Notes: generated from the letters alone by a model not told the origin. A stretch of 64,000 nt of DNA from Lactuca virosa (GCA_928212115.1 CAKMRJ010005634.1:263199336-263263335), one strand, 5' to 3'. Shown: positions 32,987 through 44,344, numbered from the stretch's first letter. Program-made: numbers and translations.

Positions 32987-33835
32987 ATACAACAGAATAC
33001 ATATACATAAATATACAAACTCTCATCTCTCTCTCTCTCTCTTTATCTCTCTTTTATCTTTAATGTTGTTTATGTGTTTTTGTGTTAACAGGATCTGATC
33101 TCGGATCCTACAGAAAAAGAAAAACATAGCAGGTATGTTCATTGGTGTCTGTGACTGTGTGACTGTGTTTACATATACTAATAACTCTCTCTCTCTCTCT
33201 CTCTCTCTCTAATACAACAGAATACAAATACATAAATATACAAACTCCTCTCTCTCTCTCTCTCTCTCTCTCTTATCTTTAATGTTGTCTATGTGTTTTT
33301 TGTGTTAACAGGATCTCATCTCGGTTCCTGCAGAAAAAACAAACATAACAGGTTTGTTAAATGGTGTTTGTGACTATGTGTGTCTGTGTTTACATACTAA
33401 CACAATATAATTCACTCTCTCTCTTTCTCTCTCTAATAAAATACAAAACAAATACATATATATACAAACTCCCTCTCACTCTCTCTCTCTTATCTTTAAT
33501 GGTGTTTCTGTGTGTTTTTTGTGTTAACAGGAGTGAAATATTCATCATTTTAGCCTTTTTTTTTTAACTCTCGTTCCTGCATAAAACATAAATCTTATTA
33601 GGTAATGTATTTGTGAAATGTAATTAATATACATTCTACTCTCTTTAATATGAATGTATTTGTGAAGAATTATACATTCAAGAAATATACATAACATATA
33701 CATGGTGGCAGACATATTGCCTCTTTTTCGTTCATGCATAACAAATATATTGGGTAATTTTATTTACATTTTTTTAATATTCATAATTTTCTTTCTAAAA
33801 AAAGGGTGTTAGATGAAACATTGGTTTTTTTCCAG
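32850..33835 (+). repeat. Tandemly amplified non-coding exon/intron units in the PHD gene 5' UTR
   Basis: Three to five units of about 180-220 bp each contain an exon-like core and an intron with GT...AG ends. Cores: up to 32886 (ends ACATAGCAG), 33092-33132, 33312-33351, 33531-33601, and a faint one near 33721-33752. The first introns start GTATGTTC, contain (CT)n tracts and a CTTTAATG(T/G)TGT block, and end TGTGTTAACAG. The last acceptor TTTTTTTCCAG ends at 33835, 24 bp before the ATG at 33859. If transcribed, the 5' UTR would be several near-copies of one 40-bp exon. Confidence 0.65.
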
Positions 33836-33858
33836 GTGTAGGGGTTTTTGCAAGTTAT

Positions 33859-34425
33859 ATGTTCAGGGTAATGGATGTTGAGGTTGTTGATGACCAGTTA
33901 TGTTATATCATTGTGTGTGATATATGTGGAGATATAGGCTATGAGCACTTACTTGCTATATGTAGTAGATGTATGGATGGTGCCGAACACACATATTGTA
34001 TGCAGAGCATTAAGGATGAAGTACCTAAAAATGATTGGTTATGTGAAGATTGCAAATCTGGTGATGTCTACGATATTACAAGGGTTCAAGTGGAACCATT
34101 CAACAATCAAACCACCAAATCTAAAAATGAAAAGAAGTTTTTGAATACACAAACAGAAGATGACAAGCAAAAAAAAATTCCAAAATTACCCCTACAAGAT
34201 GAAGTCATTATACTTTCAAATAAGAAAGTTATGAATGAAGAAGATTGCATGCAAAACAAAATTCCACAACTACCCTTGGAACAAGAATACATTATCTATG
34301 CAAATGAGAATGCAAAAATAAATTGGTGGATGAATTATGGCCACCGGATGATCGTCGACACCAATGGCTCTCTCTTGGGTGAATACAAAAAAATAGATGA
34401 AGACCTTTATATCAATATAATCTAA
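33859..34425 (+). CDS. Short PHD-finger protein (AIPP2/BAH-PHD-partner-like)
   Basis: The protein has 188 residues. Residues 20-65 are a PHD finger: CDICGDIGYEHLLAICSRC, then H and C in AEHTYC, ending WLCEDC, giving C4-H-C3 and Trp two residues before the last Cys pair. Such fingers read histone H3 tails in the nucleus. The words AICSRCMDGAEHTYCM resemble plant AIPP2/PAIPP2-type PHD proteins (from memory of the family), which are usually much longer, so this looks like an N-terminally captured or truncated version. Residues 105-155 hold an internal repeat (KIPKLPLQDEVIILSNKK and NKIPQLPLEQEYIIYANENA). A second Met lies at 33871. A TAATAAAA follows the stop. Only coding capacity, not expression, is shown. 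Confidence 0.7.
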   Translation: MFRVMDVEVVDDQLCYIIVCDICGDIGYEHLLAICSRCMDGAEHTYCMQSIKDEVPKNDWLCEDCKSGDVYDITRVQVEPFNNQTTKSKNEKKFLNTQTEDDKQKKIPKLPLQDEVIILSNKKVMNEEDCMQNKIPQLPLEQEYIIYANENAKINWWMNYGHRMIVDTNGSLLGEYKKIDEDLYINII

Positions 34426-34439
34426 TAAAAATTACAAAT

Positions 34440-34940
34440 TACAAATATAGATTAGGTTAGTTATTGTGTCATAGTACTTTATGAAGGTTTAAATTCAAAT
34501 AATAGCAATGTACTTTGTATTGGTTGATTATTATAACCGAAGTTTGATTCTATTTAAATTAAGAATTTTAGTAGTTGTTTATGCCAAAGTTTGATACTAT
34601 TTGGAAGGTGTTTTAGCTTTTTCCTCTTTGTATTTTTTAATGCATTTTCTTTGTTGAGCATAGCTTGCTTTTGTCTTTCTAATGCTATTTTTATTACCTG
34701 CCTCGAGTTGGTATTTCCCCTCTAAAACCAGAATATACTTATCTAATGAATTTAAAATTTATTTTATACCTTATATATTAAGGCTTTATCACTTGATATA
34801 AGAATGAATATTTTAAAAATTCATAGGATTAAAATTTTAGATTATGTTTGTTTGTTGATCAAAAGTTTGTTGAGGTTACTTTATATTTATAGTATACTTT
34901 GAAAATATTAACAAGCCAAAATAAGAAGAAAATGTGATAT
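34440..34940. other. 3' flank of the PHD gene, AT-rich
   Basis: No further gene is seen. AATAAAA overlaps the stop region and could serve in polyadenylation. The rest is AT-rich with no long repeat. Confidence 0.5.
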
Positions 34941-34944
34941 CCTG

Positions 34945-36170
34945 TAAAAAAAACATTACCCTTTTGTTTTTACCATTTTCACCAAAGTACGTTGCTATAA
35001 GCGGCCTAATCATTTAGAATATTTATTTTAAAAAAATAATACCAAAATGATCATTTTTTACCATTTTCGCCAAGGTGCATTGCTATAAACACACTAACCC
35101 TTAACTGCCCCATCTGAACATTTTTACCTTTGACAAAAGGCTTAGAAAATAATATGCCAACAAATATGACCATAATATAGCTGAAAACCGGTTAGCAAAT
35201 CAGATTTATTCAATTCTTGAAAACCAAATTGTGATAATTGCTCCAGCAAAACTGTAATTTGTTTATAAGAATTCTAAAATTACCCCTAGAAAATGAAGTC
35301 ATAACACTTTCATTATAGCATTGTACTTTAAACTTTTTCAATGTACCATGCGATTATAAGGAAAATGAAATTCTAATTATGTATTTATATAAAGAAATTG
35401 TTATTTCCAGAAAAAAAAAACATTACCCTTTTGTTTTTACCATTTTCACCAAAGTACGTTGCTATAAGCGGCCTAATCATTTAGAATATTTCTTTAAAAA
35501 AAAATACCAAAATGATCACTTTTTACCATTTTCACCAAAGTGCATTGCTATAAACGCACTAACCTTTAACTGCCTCATTTGAACATTTTTTGCGTTTGAC
35601 AAAAGGCTTAGAAAATAATATGCCAACAAATATAACCATAATAAAGCTAAAAACCAGTTAGCAAATATGATTTTTTTAGTTCTTGAAAACCAAATTGTGA
35701 TAATTGCTGCAGCCATAATTTGTTTATAGAAATGCCAAAATTACCCCTAGAAGACGAAGTCATTATACTTTCATTATAGCATTGTACTTTAAACTTTTTC
35801 AATATACAATGCGATTACAAGGAAAATATACGTGATTTTTTTAATTCTTGAAAACCAAATTGTGATAATTACTCTAGCAATAATTTGTTTAAAAAAATTC
35901 CAAAATTACCCCTATAAGATGAAGTGATACTTTCATTATAGCATTGTACTTTAAACTTTTTCAATATACAATGCGATTACAAGGAAAATGAAACTGATTT
36001 TTTTAAATCTTGAAAACCAAATTGTGATAATTGCTCTAGCCAAACAGTAATTTGTTTATAGAAATGCCAAAATTACCCCTAGAAGATGAAGTCATTATAC
36101 TTTCATTATAACATTGTACTTTAAACTTTTTCAATGTACAATGCGATTACAAGGAAAATGAAATTCTAAT
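34945..36170. repeat. Tandem array containing decayed copies of a PHD-gene exon segment
   Basis: Two long units of about 467 bp (34946 and about 35413) begin near CATTACCCTTTTGTTTTTAC and share ACGTTGCTATAAGCGGCC. Two shorter partial units follow to 36170. Each unit contains a copy of a segment of the PHD coding exon: CCAAAATTACCCCTA(G/T)AAGATGAAGT at about 35275, 35735, 35898 and 36068, against 34179-34210 in the gene. A shared TTGTACTTTAAACTTTTTCAAT tail follows each copy. Some stops and indels show that none is coding. Confidence 0.8.
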
Positions 36171-36575
36171 TCTATAATTTAAAATTATATATTTCATATT
36201 TACAAAATCCATATTTTAATTTTATAAATTTTGAAATTCGAATATTTAAAAATGGATATTACATAAACAAAAAAAATTAATATATTTGACATTATTCTAA
36301 CTTTAATTTTAAAAAACATATCCTAAAACTTTCTACAATATCAATCCTAACTACATAAATATTGGTTGTTACATTGACATTATCCTACTTTTAAATTTAT
36401 AAATCTTATCCTACTTATCTATCCATAAAAATTATAAAATTCAAATATAAAAGTTATATATTCGAATATTAATCTTATCTTTTGTATTTATCCACTATTT
36501 ATAATATTTAAATTTCAAATTTTAAATAATACATGTTTTATCCCTTAATAACAAACAAACTTTATCAGGAAGATC
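36171..36575. other. AT-rich intergenic DNA
   Basis: Nothing is recognisable apart from a weak repeat of TTATCCTA / TATCCATCCA words. It leads into a possible promoter. Confidence 0.5.
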
Positions 36576-36732
36576 ATTATATATATAAGACTGCCGCCAT
36601 ATTTTTTTCAGTCAAATTCAATATCCCAACTATCAAAAAGTATGTTCGGCTATTTGTTATTGTTTTTTCTTTTCATTTTGAATTTATATTGAGTTATATT
36701 AATTCCTAATGTTTTCCTCCTTGGCAGCCATC
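36576..36732 (+). promoter_or_regulatory. Putative TATA box and 5' UTR intron of the acidic two-exon gene
   Basis: ATATATATAAGACTGCC at about 36579-36596 is a good TATA-type promoter. A GTATGTTC donor at 36640 and a TTGGCAG acceptor ending at 36727 can remove an 88-bp leader intron just before ATG 36733. All are inferred from motifs. Confidence 0.4.
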
Positions 36733-37348
36733 ATGCAGTCCTTTAACATGGATGTAGAAACAACAGAACTTGAAACTTGTGAAAAACAACTTTCTCTCCT
36801 CCAAAAAAAAACGTGATTTGGCACTTCAATCTTGGAAATGGGATGAAGTGGTGGATCTTGTAAGTTCTGATAGTCAACAACAATTTACTGATGAAGATGT
36901 GGATACAGAAGATACAGCTGACTCGATAAAACCATTGAAAATGCCCCGACTCACAATTCAGAGCCGAAACAGGTTCACTAAGCTTAGTCGTCTACCGAAT
37001 GAAGATTACCGGTATGTCATGATAATTTCAGTTGTATTTAAACAGTTATTACATAATTGAATAGAACTAATTTAGTTTATATATTATAATCACTTCATTC
37101 CTAAATTGATTATTTCTAGATATTTTTTAATTTTATGTGTCTATTATTACTATTTTCAAATAACTTTTTGCAGATATGGGTTGGAGTTTCCTGTATTGGA
37201 TGTGAACCATCCAATACATGGTGAAGATGATGTGCCAGATCCCACTGAAGATGATGTAGGTGTGATCCAGCCAAATCCGGCTGAAAATGATGTACGTTTT
37301 CAACCATATCCGTTTATAGATGATGAATCAGAGTTGGGTGAAGACTGA
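36733..37348 (+). pseudogene. Acidic two-exon gene of unknown function, frameshifted at an A9 run
   Basis: The ATG at 36733 opens MQSFNMDVETTELETCEKQL, rich in charged residues and possibly coiled coil. Nine A residues at 36803-36811 put the frame out; with eight it would continue into RDLALQSWKWDEVVDLVSSD and MPRLTIQSRNRFTKLSRLPN. Exon 1 ends at 37011 before GTATGTCA, and exon 2 starts at 37174 after TTTTTGCAG; joining gives RYGLEFPVLD and an acidic tail (HGEDDVPDPTEDDVGVIQPN) to the TGA at 37346. I recognise no domain. Splice sites and biased composition argue for a real gene or recent pseudogene; a homopolymer sequencing error is also possible. Confidence 0.6.
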
Positions 37349-37379
37349 TCCTTGCAAGAAAGATCGTTAAAATTGTTTT

Positions 37380-39260
37380 TTAATAATTTGAATGACTTTT
37401 GCTTATAGCAAGTCGAATATTTGATATTTTATCTTTTATGACTCTATGGTTTTAGATGCTTTGATATTGGGTTTTTATGTTTTTAATGATTATTATTGAA
37501 TTTTATGGTTTTTGAATCATACTTTTCATACTCTATTTGTTTATTCTTTATTGTTTATCATGGCATCCTACTTTCATTTCTTATTACAACATTCAAAAAA
37601 AAATTTAATAAATTCAATGCCTTATTTAGAAAAATATTGAAAGTAGAATGTTTTATTATAAAGAAATGAAAGTAAGATGCTGTAATTTTCAGGAACCTCA
37701 TAAGAGATCCACCTTTTAAAATTATCCAAGAAAAAGTAAAATTAAGTCTAGTCAAATGTGTTTTAAACATAAAATCCTACTTTCATTTCTTATTACAACA
37801 TTGTAAAATTTCTTTAAATAAAGACAATGTCTTATTTAGAAAAACTGTGAAAGTATAATGTTGTATTAAAAGAAATGAAAGTAGGATGCTATGATTTTCA
37901 GGAACCTCATGAGAGATCCACTTTTTAAAATTATCCAAGAAAAAGTAAAATAAAGTCAAGTCAAATGTTAGCACTTTGGAATATTGTACTTTCAATTTGT
38001 CCTTATTAAAGCATTGTACTTTGAAAGTTCCAACCAGATATAACATTTACTTTCATTTATGTGTTGTAATCTTATTGATTTGTGTTTTTATCTTTTGTAG
38101 TGAGTGGCATATTAATATCGAGCTACTCGAAACATGGTCATTTTTAACAACCTATTATGTTTAAATCATCTTTATTATTGCTAGATCTTCAGTAAAGGGA
38201 ATTCAACTTTGTAATCACTTAAGGTATATTTCTTATTATTTTTGGTCTATTATTTATGTTTGTTCCACATATTTAAGTTTGTAAGCAACTTATTATTTAG
38301 TTAATAAGTTTGTAATTTTAAACATGTTATTTTCTAGTGTAAGTTATTATTTAGTTAATAAGTTGATAATTTTAAACATGTTATTTTTAATGTAGTTGGT
38401 GTTTGTCTTTTAACGGTTCTATATAAATAAATCGTTTTTGTGAACATCATAATGCTTTGACATATTTCATAGCAGATTTTGTTTCTCTTTATCTTAAACT
38501 AGAAATAATCCATACTATAAAATAAGACGCAACCTTAAATGGTTTATCCATTGAATTAAAAAATTATATAAAACCATTCTAAAAACACAAAATAATAGAT
38601 AGTTACAAATTTAAGAAAAAGTTTTTGTACAGCATTAATATAGGAAAAAATACATTAAATGGTATTTGGATTCAAAGACAAAAAAAAATGTGTAAAAACA
38701 TGTGTTGTGAAAACCACGGTTCTTTTTTAAAAGGAAAATGAGATGATATTACTCTTTTTTAAGAGTTTTGTATTAACTCATGTACATTACCAAACCAAAT
38801 TTTATTGATGATTATATTGTATGTTATTTGTTCTAATATTAAATAATTAATACTATTTCCTAATGAGTCAAAGGGTAAAAGATCAAAATTTGTTATTATA
38901 TTTGTATTAATTGTGAGGCTATTCTTTGAAATTACGGTATAATAATATAAACATTTGTGATTTTAAAAGGTAACCGTTAATAAATATGATAACTATTAAT
39001 TGAAATCTAACTTTAAATATCAAATATCACATCAAAAGAAAAATGACAAAAAAAGAAAATTGGTTTTCTGGTTAACATTCGCAATACAAAAAACATGAAC
39101 TATAACTAACCCAAAAAAAGACGAATAGTTTTATGAGTTTTAAATTTGCCTTAAAAAATGATTTTTGTAAAGACTATTAACACGCCTCAGGGGCTTGGTA
39201 AATAACTACATATTTATTGGCCCTTGGTATTATAGTTAAATTCATGGGATATTATGGTTT
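37380..39260. repeat. Palindromic ~120-bp repeat copies in AT-rich DNA
   Basis: Copies at about 37562-37682 and 37768-37890 start GCATCCTACTTTCATTTCTT-like and end with its reverse complement AAGAAATGAAAGTAGGATGC; they lie in a tandem unit of about 206 bp that includes CAGGAACCTCATAAGAGATC. A small 55-bp tandem repeat around TTATTATTTAGTTAATAAGTT lies at 38285-38395. The words TTGTACTTT and CTTTCATT are shared with the 34945-36170 array. No gene is recognised. Confidence 0.65.
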
Positions 39261-41257
39261 CTTATAGCATCCTACTTTCATTTCTTATTACAACATTGTA
39301 TATTTTTAAAGTACAACGCCTTATTGAGATAAACATTTAAAGTATAATGTCATAATACATAGAAATGAAAGTATGAAATGCAATTCGAGAAACTAAAACA
39401 ATATAATGATAGATACTAATAACACTTACATTCCTCTTTATGCAAAAACTCATCAGTCTCCTGGATAAAGCATACCTGCAATGGCAAACAAATAATTGAA
39501 TAAAGTACATGGTTTTTCCAAATGAAATGCGTTTTTAATAAGAAAATGAAAATACAATGTCATAATTTGAAGACTTTTCAAAGTAAAATGCTTACAGAAA
39601 AAAAAAACAAAATGTATTAGGGGCTGTTGGTATTAACTTAAAACTCAGGGACTGTTTTGGTAAATAATATATTCATGGGCTGTTTTAAAAATTATCCTTT
39701 TTCAAACTAACCATCAACATTATCCTAATTTTAAATTTTAAAACATAATCTAAAACTTTCTACATTATCTATCCTAACTATATTTTTAAATTCAAAATTT
39801 AACAAATGGATAAAATGATTTTTATCTTATCCATCCAAAACCAACTTGAATTCAATACATATATATGACATAATATTCCGCCAAAAGCCACATTTACTTT
39901 TCCTTCCACGCTCCTGCAAAAGGTGGGTTTTTTTGTGTTTTTACCTCTTCGTTATACTGATATTCACAATACTAAATCAATACTTCTTCCTTTCTACAGC
40001 CTTCTATTACCGTAAACATTTGTTAGCTTGGTTAATCAAAGGCAAAAAGGTATGCATTTCATTGTTTATAATTATTTTTCTGTGATTTGTAGTTTTTCAT
40101 TCGGTGTATTTTATTTACATCACTTATTCAAAAGAGTAATTGTGTTCATTTAAATAGATTTGTGCCAACAAAAATCATATAAAAAAACAACACAATAGCA
40201 AAGCTTTAATATAGCAATGCTTTAAAAGAACTTTTTTGTAAAATTTCCGGTCTATTTTCAAATTTCCAAAAAACGGAATTTTACATAATAGAATGCTATA
40301 TTTGAAAGATTCCAGAAAGTTGAATAGATAAAAGCATGTTGGTATTTCATGCATTTAGGAAATATTACATTTCAGAAAAAATACAAATAAAAAAACTCAT
40401 GTTCAAAACTATAGTTCAAAAAATAATAGAATTTTATTGTTTTGTGTTAAAAGTATAAGTAGTATTTTTAGCTTAAAATAATACTACATTGTAGTTTTTG
40501 GTTATAAATATATGTTTGTTGGTCTTTTGGGATAAATAATAACAGCTCATTAAAATTTAAGAAACCTTATATTACAAAAAGAGAAAAAATAATAATAGAG
40601 TTTTATTGTTTTGTGTTAAAAATATAAGTAGTATTTTTAGCTTAAAATAATACTACATTGTAGTTTTAGGTTATAAATATATGTTTGTTGGTCTTTCGGG
40701 ATAAATAATAACAGCTCATTAAAATATAAAAAACCTTATATTAATTTATGACATTGAACAAACTCAATACCCTTAAGGGTATTTGTATTGCATCATTCCT
40801 TGGGATTTTAAAGGAATTGGAATTAAAATCCATTCCAATCCAATGTTATATATACCAAAAGTCATGTATTTCAAATTATGTCATTTTTCAAAAAGAAATG
40901 TCTGTAGTATTAGTTGTTTCTACATAATTTATATTGTTTTTTAAAGACCGTCAAAATCACAAATCTACTAAACACCTTACTGAAGATCAATAATGGTGTT
41001 CTAATAAGCAGAAGTTTTTTTTTTATCAAAATTTTTCCTTAATTTATATGTATCTTACACAAATTAGTTATGCAATATGTATCTCTTCTTCCTATGTGTC
41101 TTCAAAAACATTCACATTCAGAATCAACAAAATGATGGTCATTTATAAACATGAACATACAAAGGGATTCAATTTTTTTGGGAAGCCACACATTGTTCGT
41201 TTTAATTACTAAACTGGTTAAACTTTTAATAAAAACTTTTAAATAGACAACGTATGA
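39261..41257. repeat. AT-rich DNA with a third palindromic repeat and a 165-bp tandem pair
   Basis: A third, more diverged copy of the TCCTACTTTCATTTCTT palindrome lies at 39262-39378. Two copies of an AT-rich unit beginning AATAATAGA(A/G)TTTTATTG lie at about 40422 and 40589, about 167 bp apart. An exon-like piece at about 39999-40048 (polypyrimidine-AG before, AAAAG|GTATGC after) encodes FYYRKHLLAWLIKGKK in one frame but has no further support. No clear gene. Confidence 0.55.
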
Positions 41258-42330
41258 AAAAAAACTAATTGTTGTGAGTTCTTCTATCCTGGTTTATATA
41301 AAAACTTTAACAGAATACTAAAAATTAATAAAAGATTATGCTTTTTGAAGTATAAACATAAAGTTCTTACTTTTGCTGGATAATTCCCAATTGTTGTGTT
41401 GCAAGTTCCTATTTTTCTTTGACTATTTCAGCCTATCAAAATCATACACACAATTCAAATTACATGATTATAGAATAATAATTTATGTAATTAAGACATA
41501 AAATCAAAAGATTATACCTCTATTATTGCATTATCACGTTTAGATAATGCAGAACCAACACAACATTGGAAAATTTTATTCTGCTTCTCTGCTTCTAAGC
41601 TCTGAAGAGGTTAAAAAGACAAAATTAACCTCACTATAACAAGTTCATATGTATTCCAATAAGAAAAGTAAAATGACAGAATTAACCTTTGTATGATACG
41701 ATAACACTGTGAAAGCTCTTCTTGGAGATTTACATTATTCCGCATACAAGAAGTTAACTTCTTCTTCAAATCATCTATTTCCTGCTCCAGACCAGCTGTC
41801 CTAATTGTGTATACTTCAAATGTCTGAAAATTATACAAAAAAATGCTTAGTTTAGGCTTTTCTGTTAGGTGTATGGTTGAGAGATAGTTAGAGATGAAAA
41901 AAACTAATTGTTGTGAGTTCTTCTATCCTGGTTTATATAAAAACTTTAACAGATATACTAGAAATAAATAAATGATGATGCTTTTTGAAGTATAAACATA
42001 AAGTTCTTACTTTTGCTGGATAATTCCCAATTGTTGTGTTGCAAGTTCCTATTTTTCTTTGACTATTTCAGCCTATCAGAAGCATATACACAATTCAAAT
42101 TACATGATTATAGAATAATAATTTATGTAATTAAGACATAAAATCAAGAGATTATACCTCTATTATTGCATTATCACGTTCAAAGAATGCAGAACCAACA
42201 CAACATTGGAAAATTTTATTCTGCTTCTCTGCTTCTAAGCTCTGAAGAGGTTAAAAAGACAAAATTAACCTCACTATAACAAGTTCATATGTATTCCAAT
42301 AAGAAAAGTAGAATGACAGAATTAGGTGTA
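41258..42330 (-). pseudogene. Duplicated fragment of a coiled-coil protein gene
   Basis: Minus-strand exon-like pieces with plausible GT...AG borders are visible. Exon a, about 41690-41823, follows TTTTCAG and encodes EVYTIRTAGLEQEIDDLKKK and RNNVNLQEELSQCYRI. A second exon encodes LEAEKQNKIFQCCVGSA...RDNAIIE and occurs twice (about 41518-41600 and 42157-42240). A third, at about 41375-41435 and 42010-42070, encodes AEIVKEK*ELATQQLGIIQQ with a stop. The two copies belong to a direct duplication with a spacing of 639 bp; the second copy lacks exon a. Heptad pattern and alternating charges indicate a coiled coil. I cannot name the parent gene. It is a fragment, not functional. Confidence 0.65.
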
Positions 42331-42880
42331 TGGTTGAGAGATAGTTAGAGATGATGAGAGTTAGAATAGAAGAAATTGTCGGCACCTGAAGATTCAGAAT
42401 CAGATGCTTCTCAGCAAGAGAAGCAACAACCATAAGAACTGGCATCGATTTCAGTCTACAGTAATGTCTAGATCTAGAAACCAAGCACATCGTTAAACGG
42501 AGCAAGTAGCGTAACAACATCCATACCTAACATTTTATACATCTCAACATACCTTCTCAAGTGCTTCTGCTTCGATCGTAACCAGCCTAACACCACCACC
42601 GTCACAACTGCCAGCACATCCTGTGAAAGAAACCTTAATTCTCCACCATTTACACGATCATCGAACTTCCATTCAAAAGATTTGTCGTTGTGGCCCGATA
42701 AAATACGATCAGAACTATCGACTGAGATTGGAGTATCGATAATTCATTGGAATGAAGATGAAGTGAATAGTGAGGGTTTCCAATTGGGGAAATGATTAAA
42801 TGAGTGAGAAATAGGGTTTGAGAGTGAGAGAGTATCGAGTGGTGTGTATTGATCGTGAATCCGTGATATTATCCCTTTCC
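42331..42880 (-). pseudogene. Possible 5' part of the same minus-strand gene fragment
   Basis: A minus-strand exon-like segment near 42555-42625 ends LVTIEAEALEK before GTATGTTGAG. Upstream, a leader extends to about 42860 with GAGAG and TCTC words. A large open frame (42251-42520) covers the neighbouring region without domain similarity. Linkage to the coiled-coil exons is inferred only from strand and order. Confidence 0.35.
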
Positions 42881-43215
42881 AAATCAATTAAAAAATTAAA
42901 ATATGTTAGTATTTAAGCTGGAAATTGTTTACAATTATAAAAGGTATTTGCTTTCTAAATACTCCAAAATTACCTCCATTTTTTTTCATTAATCTCAATT
43001 TTTTTACTATTTTTTTATTGTAACAATTTTGTTTTATGATTCATTCTTTTAAGACTATTTGTTTCAAATATATATAATATAAAAAATGTAAACATATAAA
43101 ATTTTTTAATTTTTCTTTACATCATGATTCATTAAGTTTTATGGGTGTTTTATTATGTTAAAAAAATATAGGAAATTGATATATGAAATATAACAAAAAT
43201 TTTAATATTTCAGTA

Positions 43216-43761
43216 ATGGATGGTCATACTACCGTTCGAGATTTTTCTGCTATGCGAAGTGTTTACATATGGTGGAACATATTATCTATTCGAGTTTTAT
43301 ATGTGTGGGACGACATTGAAAATAACAGAGTCTTGATTTGGATGATTGATCGAAACGTAAGTATGAATACAATAAAATGAATATGTCATCTTTTATCTAA
43401 TGTTTTGTTTATAATTTACATAATTGTTATTATATTACATATCCAGAGAGACAAAATGATCGCCATTGTCCCACAATGTTTGAGGCAAATAGTTTTGAAC
43501 ATGAATTTGGTTGGAAGAGTGTTGTCCTTAAATCATTTCCAAGTTGATCATTTTACGAAGATCACCCCACGTATCAAAGTTACAGAATTTTCTTTGGTGA
43601 TTGGGCAATAGTGATAAAAAGTAATACAATATTTACTCGCTTGTCAAATGATATCGACAATTCATTTCCACAATATCCGTTGTGTTCTTCTATTACAAGC
43701 CTCGCAAGAAATTTTAGCCATCAAAGAATGATGATCGGTACATTTATATATATTTAATTTA

Positions 43762-43807
<46 letters not shown>

Positions 43808-44344
43808 AATTGCATACAACAAATAAAATTATACTAATTTTCGTGTGGTTTAGATGTTATTGGAAAAATCGTTTGGGGAAGACGAATGAGGCCATTCTAT
43901 GCATTTGAACTATTTCTCCAAAATGAGATGTAAGTATATAATAACATAATACTTTATTTTATAAATTTACTAATCAACTTTCATTGTTATTATGTGTTTT
44001 AACAACTTTTTGTTTAAATGAATAGGGGGCATATTATAAAGTTGATGTTCAATCACGTACCAATGAGCCTTATGATACCATTGTATCTTGCGATATTTAA
44101 TCAATCCATAATTTATGTCTCTAGGGTGAAGTTGGTCAACCTAAATTTGTGTAAGTTAACTACGGGAAACATTATGTATAGTTTCATTCTTTACATATTA
44201 ATTACTTTTATATACCATGTTAATTGTATATTACATGTCCTTACAGATAATTTATTGGTTTCTACTTCATTAACTGATGTCACGTTGGAACCAAGAACAC
44301 CGGAAGCGGAGAGGATAAGAATTAGATATAGGGAAAATATCTAA
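43216..44344 (+). pseudogene. RPA70-like OB-fold protein fragment (DUF223 type), Helitron-associated
   Basis: Exon 1 (43216-43356) encodes MDGHTTVRDFSAMRSVYIWW and IRVLYVWDDIENNRVLIWMI and ends before GTAAGT. Exon 2 starts at 43447 after ATCCAG with RDKMIAIVPQCLRQIVLNMN and VGRVLSLNHFQVDHFTKITP, the strand pattern of the first OB fold of replication protein A large subunit. A one-base frameshift after VTEFS breaks exon 2; the other frame reads FGDWAIVIKSNTIFTRLSND. Later exons give DVIGKIVWGRR (about 43854) and, from 44018, further OB-like sequence ending TLEPRTPEAERIRIRY. Plant Helitrons often carry such RPA genes, and the Helitron protein begins 600 bp further. It is inactive. Confidence 0.75.
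43763..43802. repeat. (TA)n microsatellite inside an intron of the RPA-like relic
   Basis: About 40 bp of TA repeats. Confidence 0.92.

Noticed and set aside
34107..34292. Minus-strand Cys-rich ORF
   Set aside because: Antisense shadow of the PHD protein coding exon.
39846..40085. Hydrophobic 79-codon ORF
   Set aside because: AT-rich, Phe/Leu-rich chance frame crossing likely splice-like signals; only a small exon-like island remains and it is noted with low confidence.
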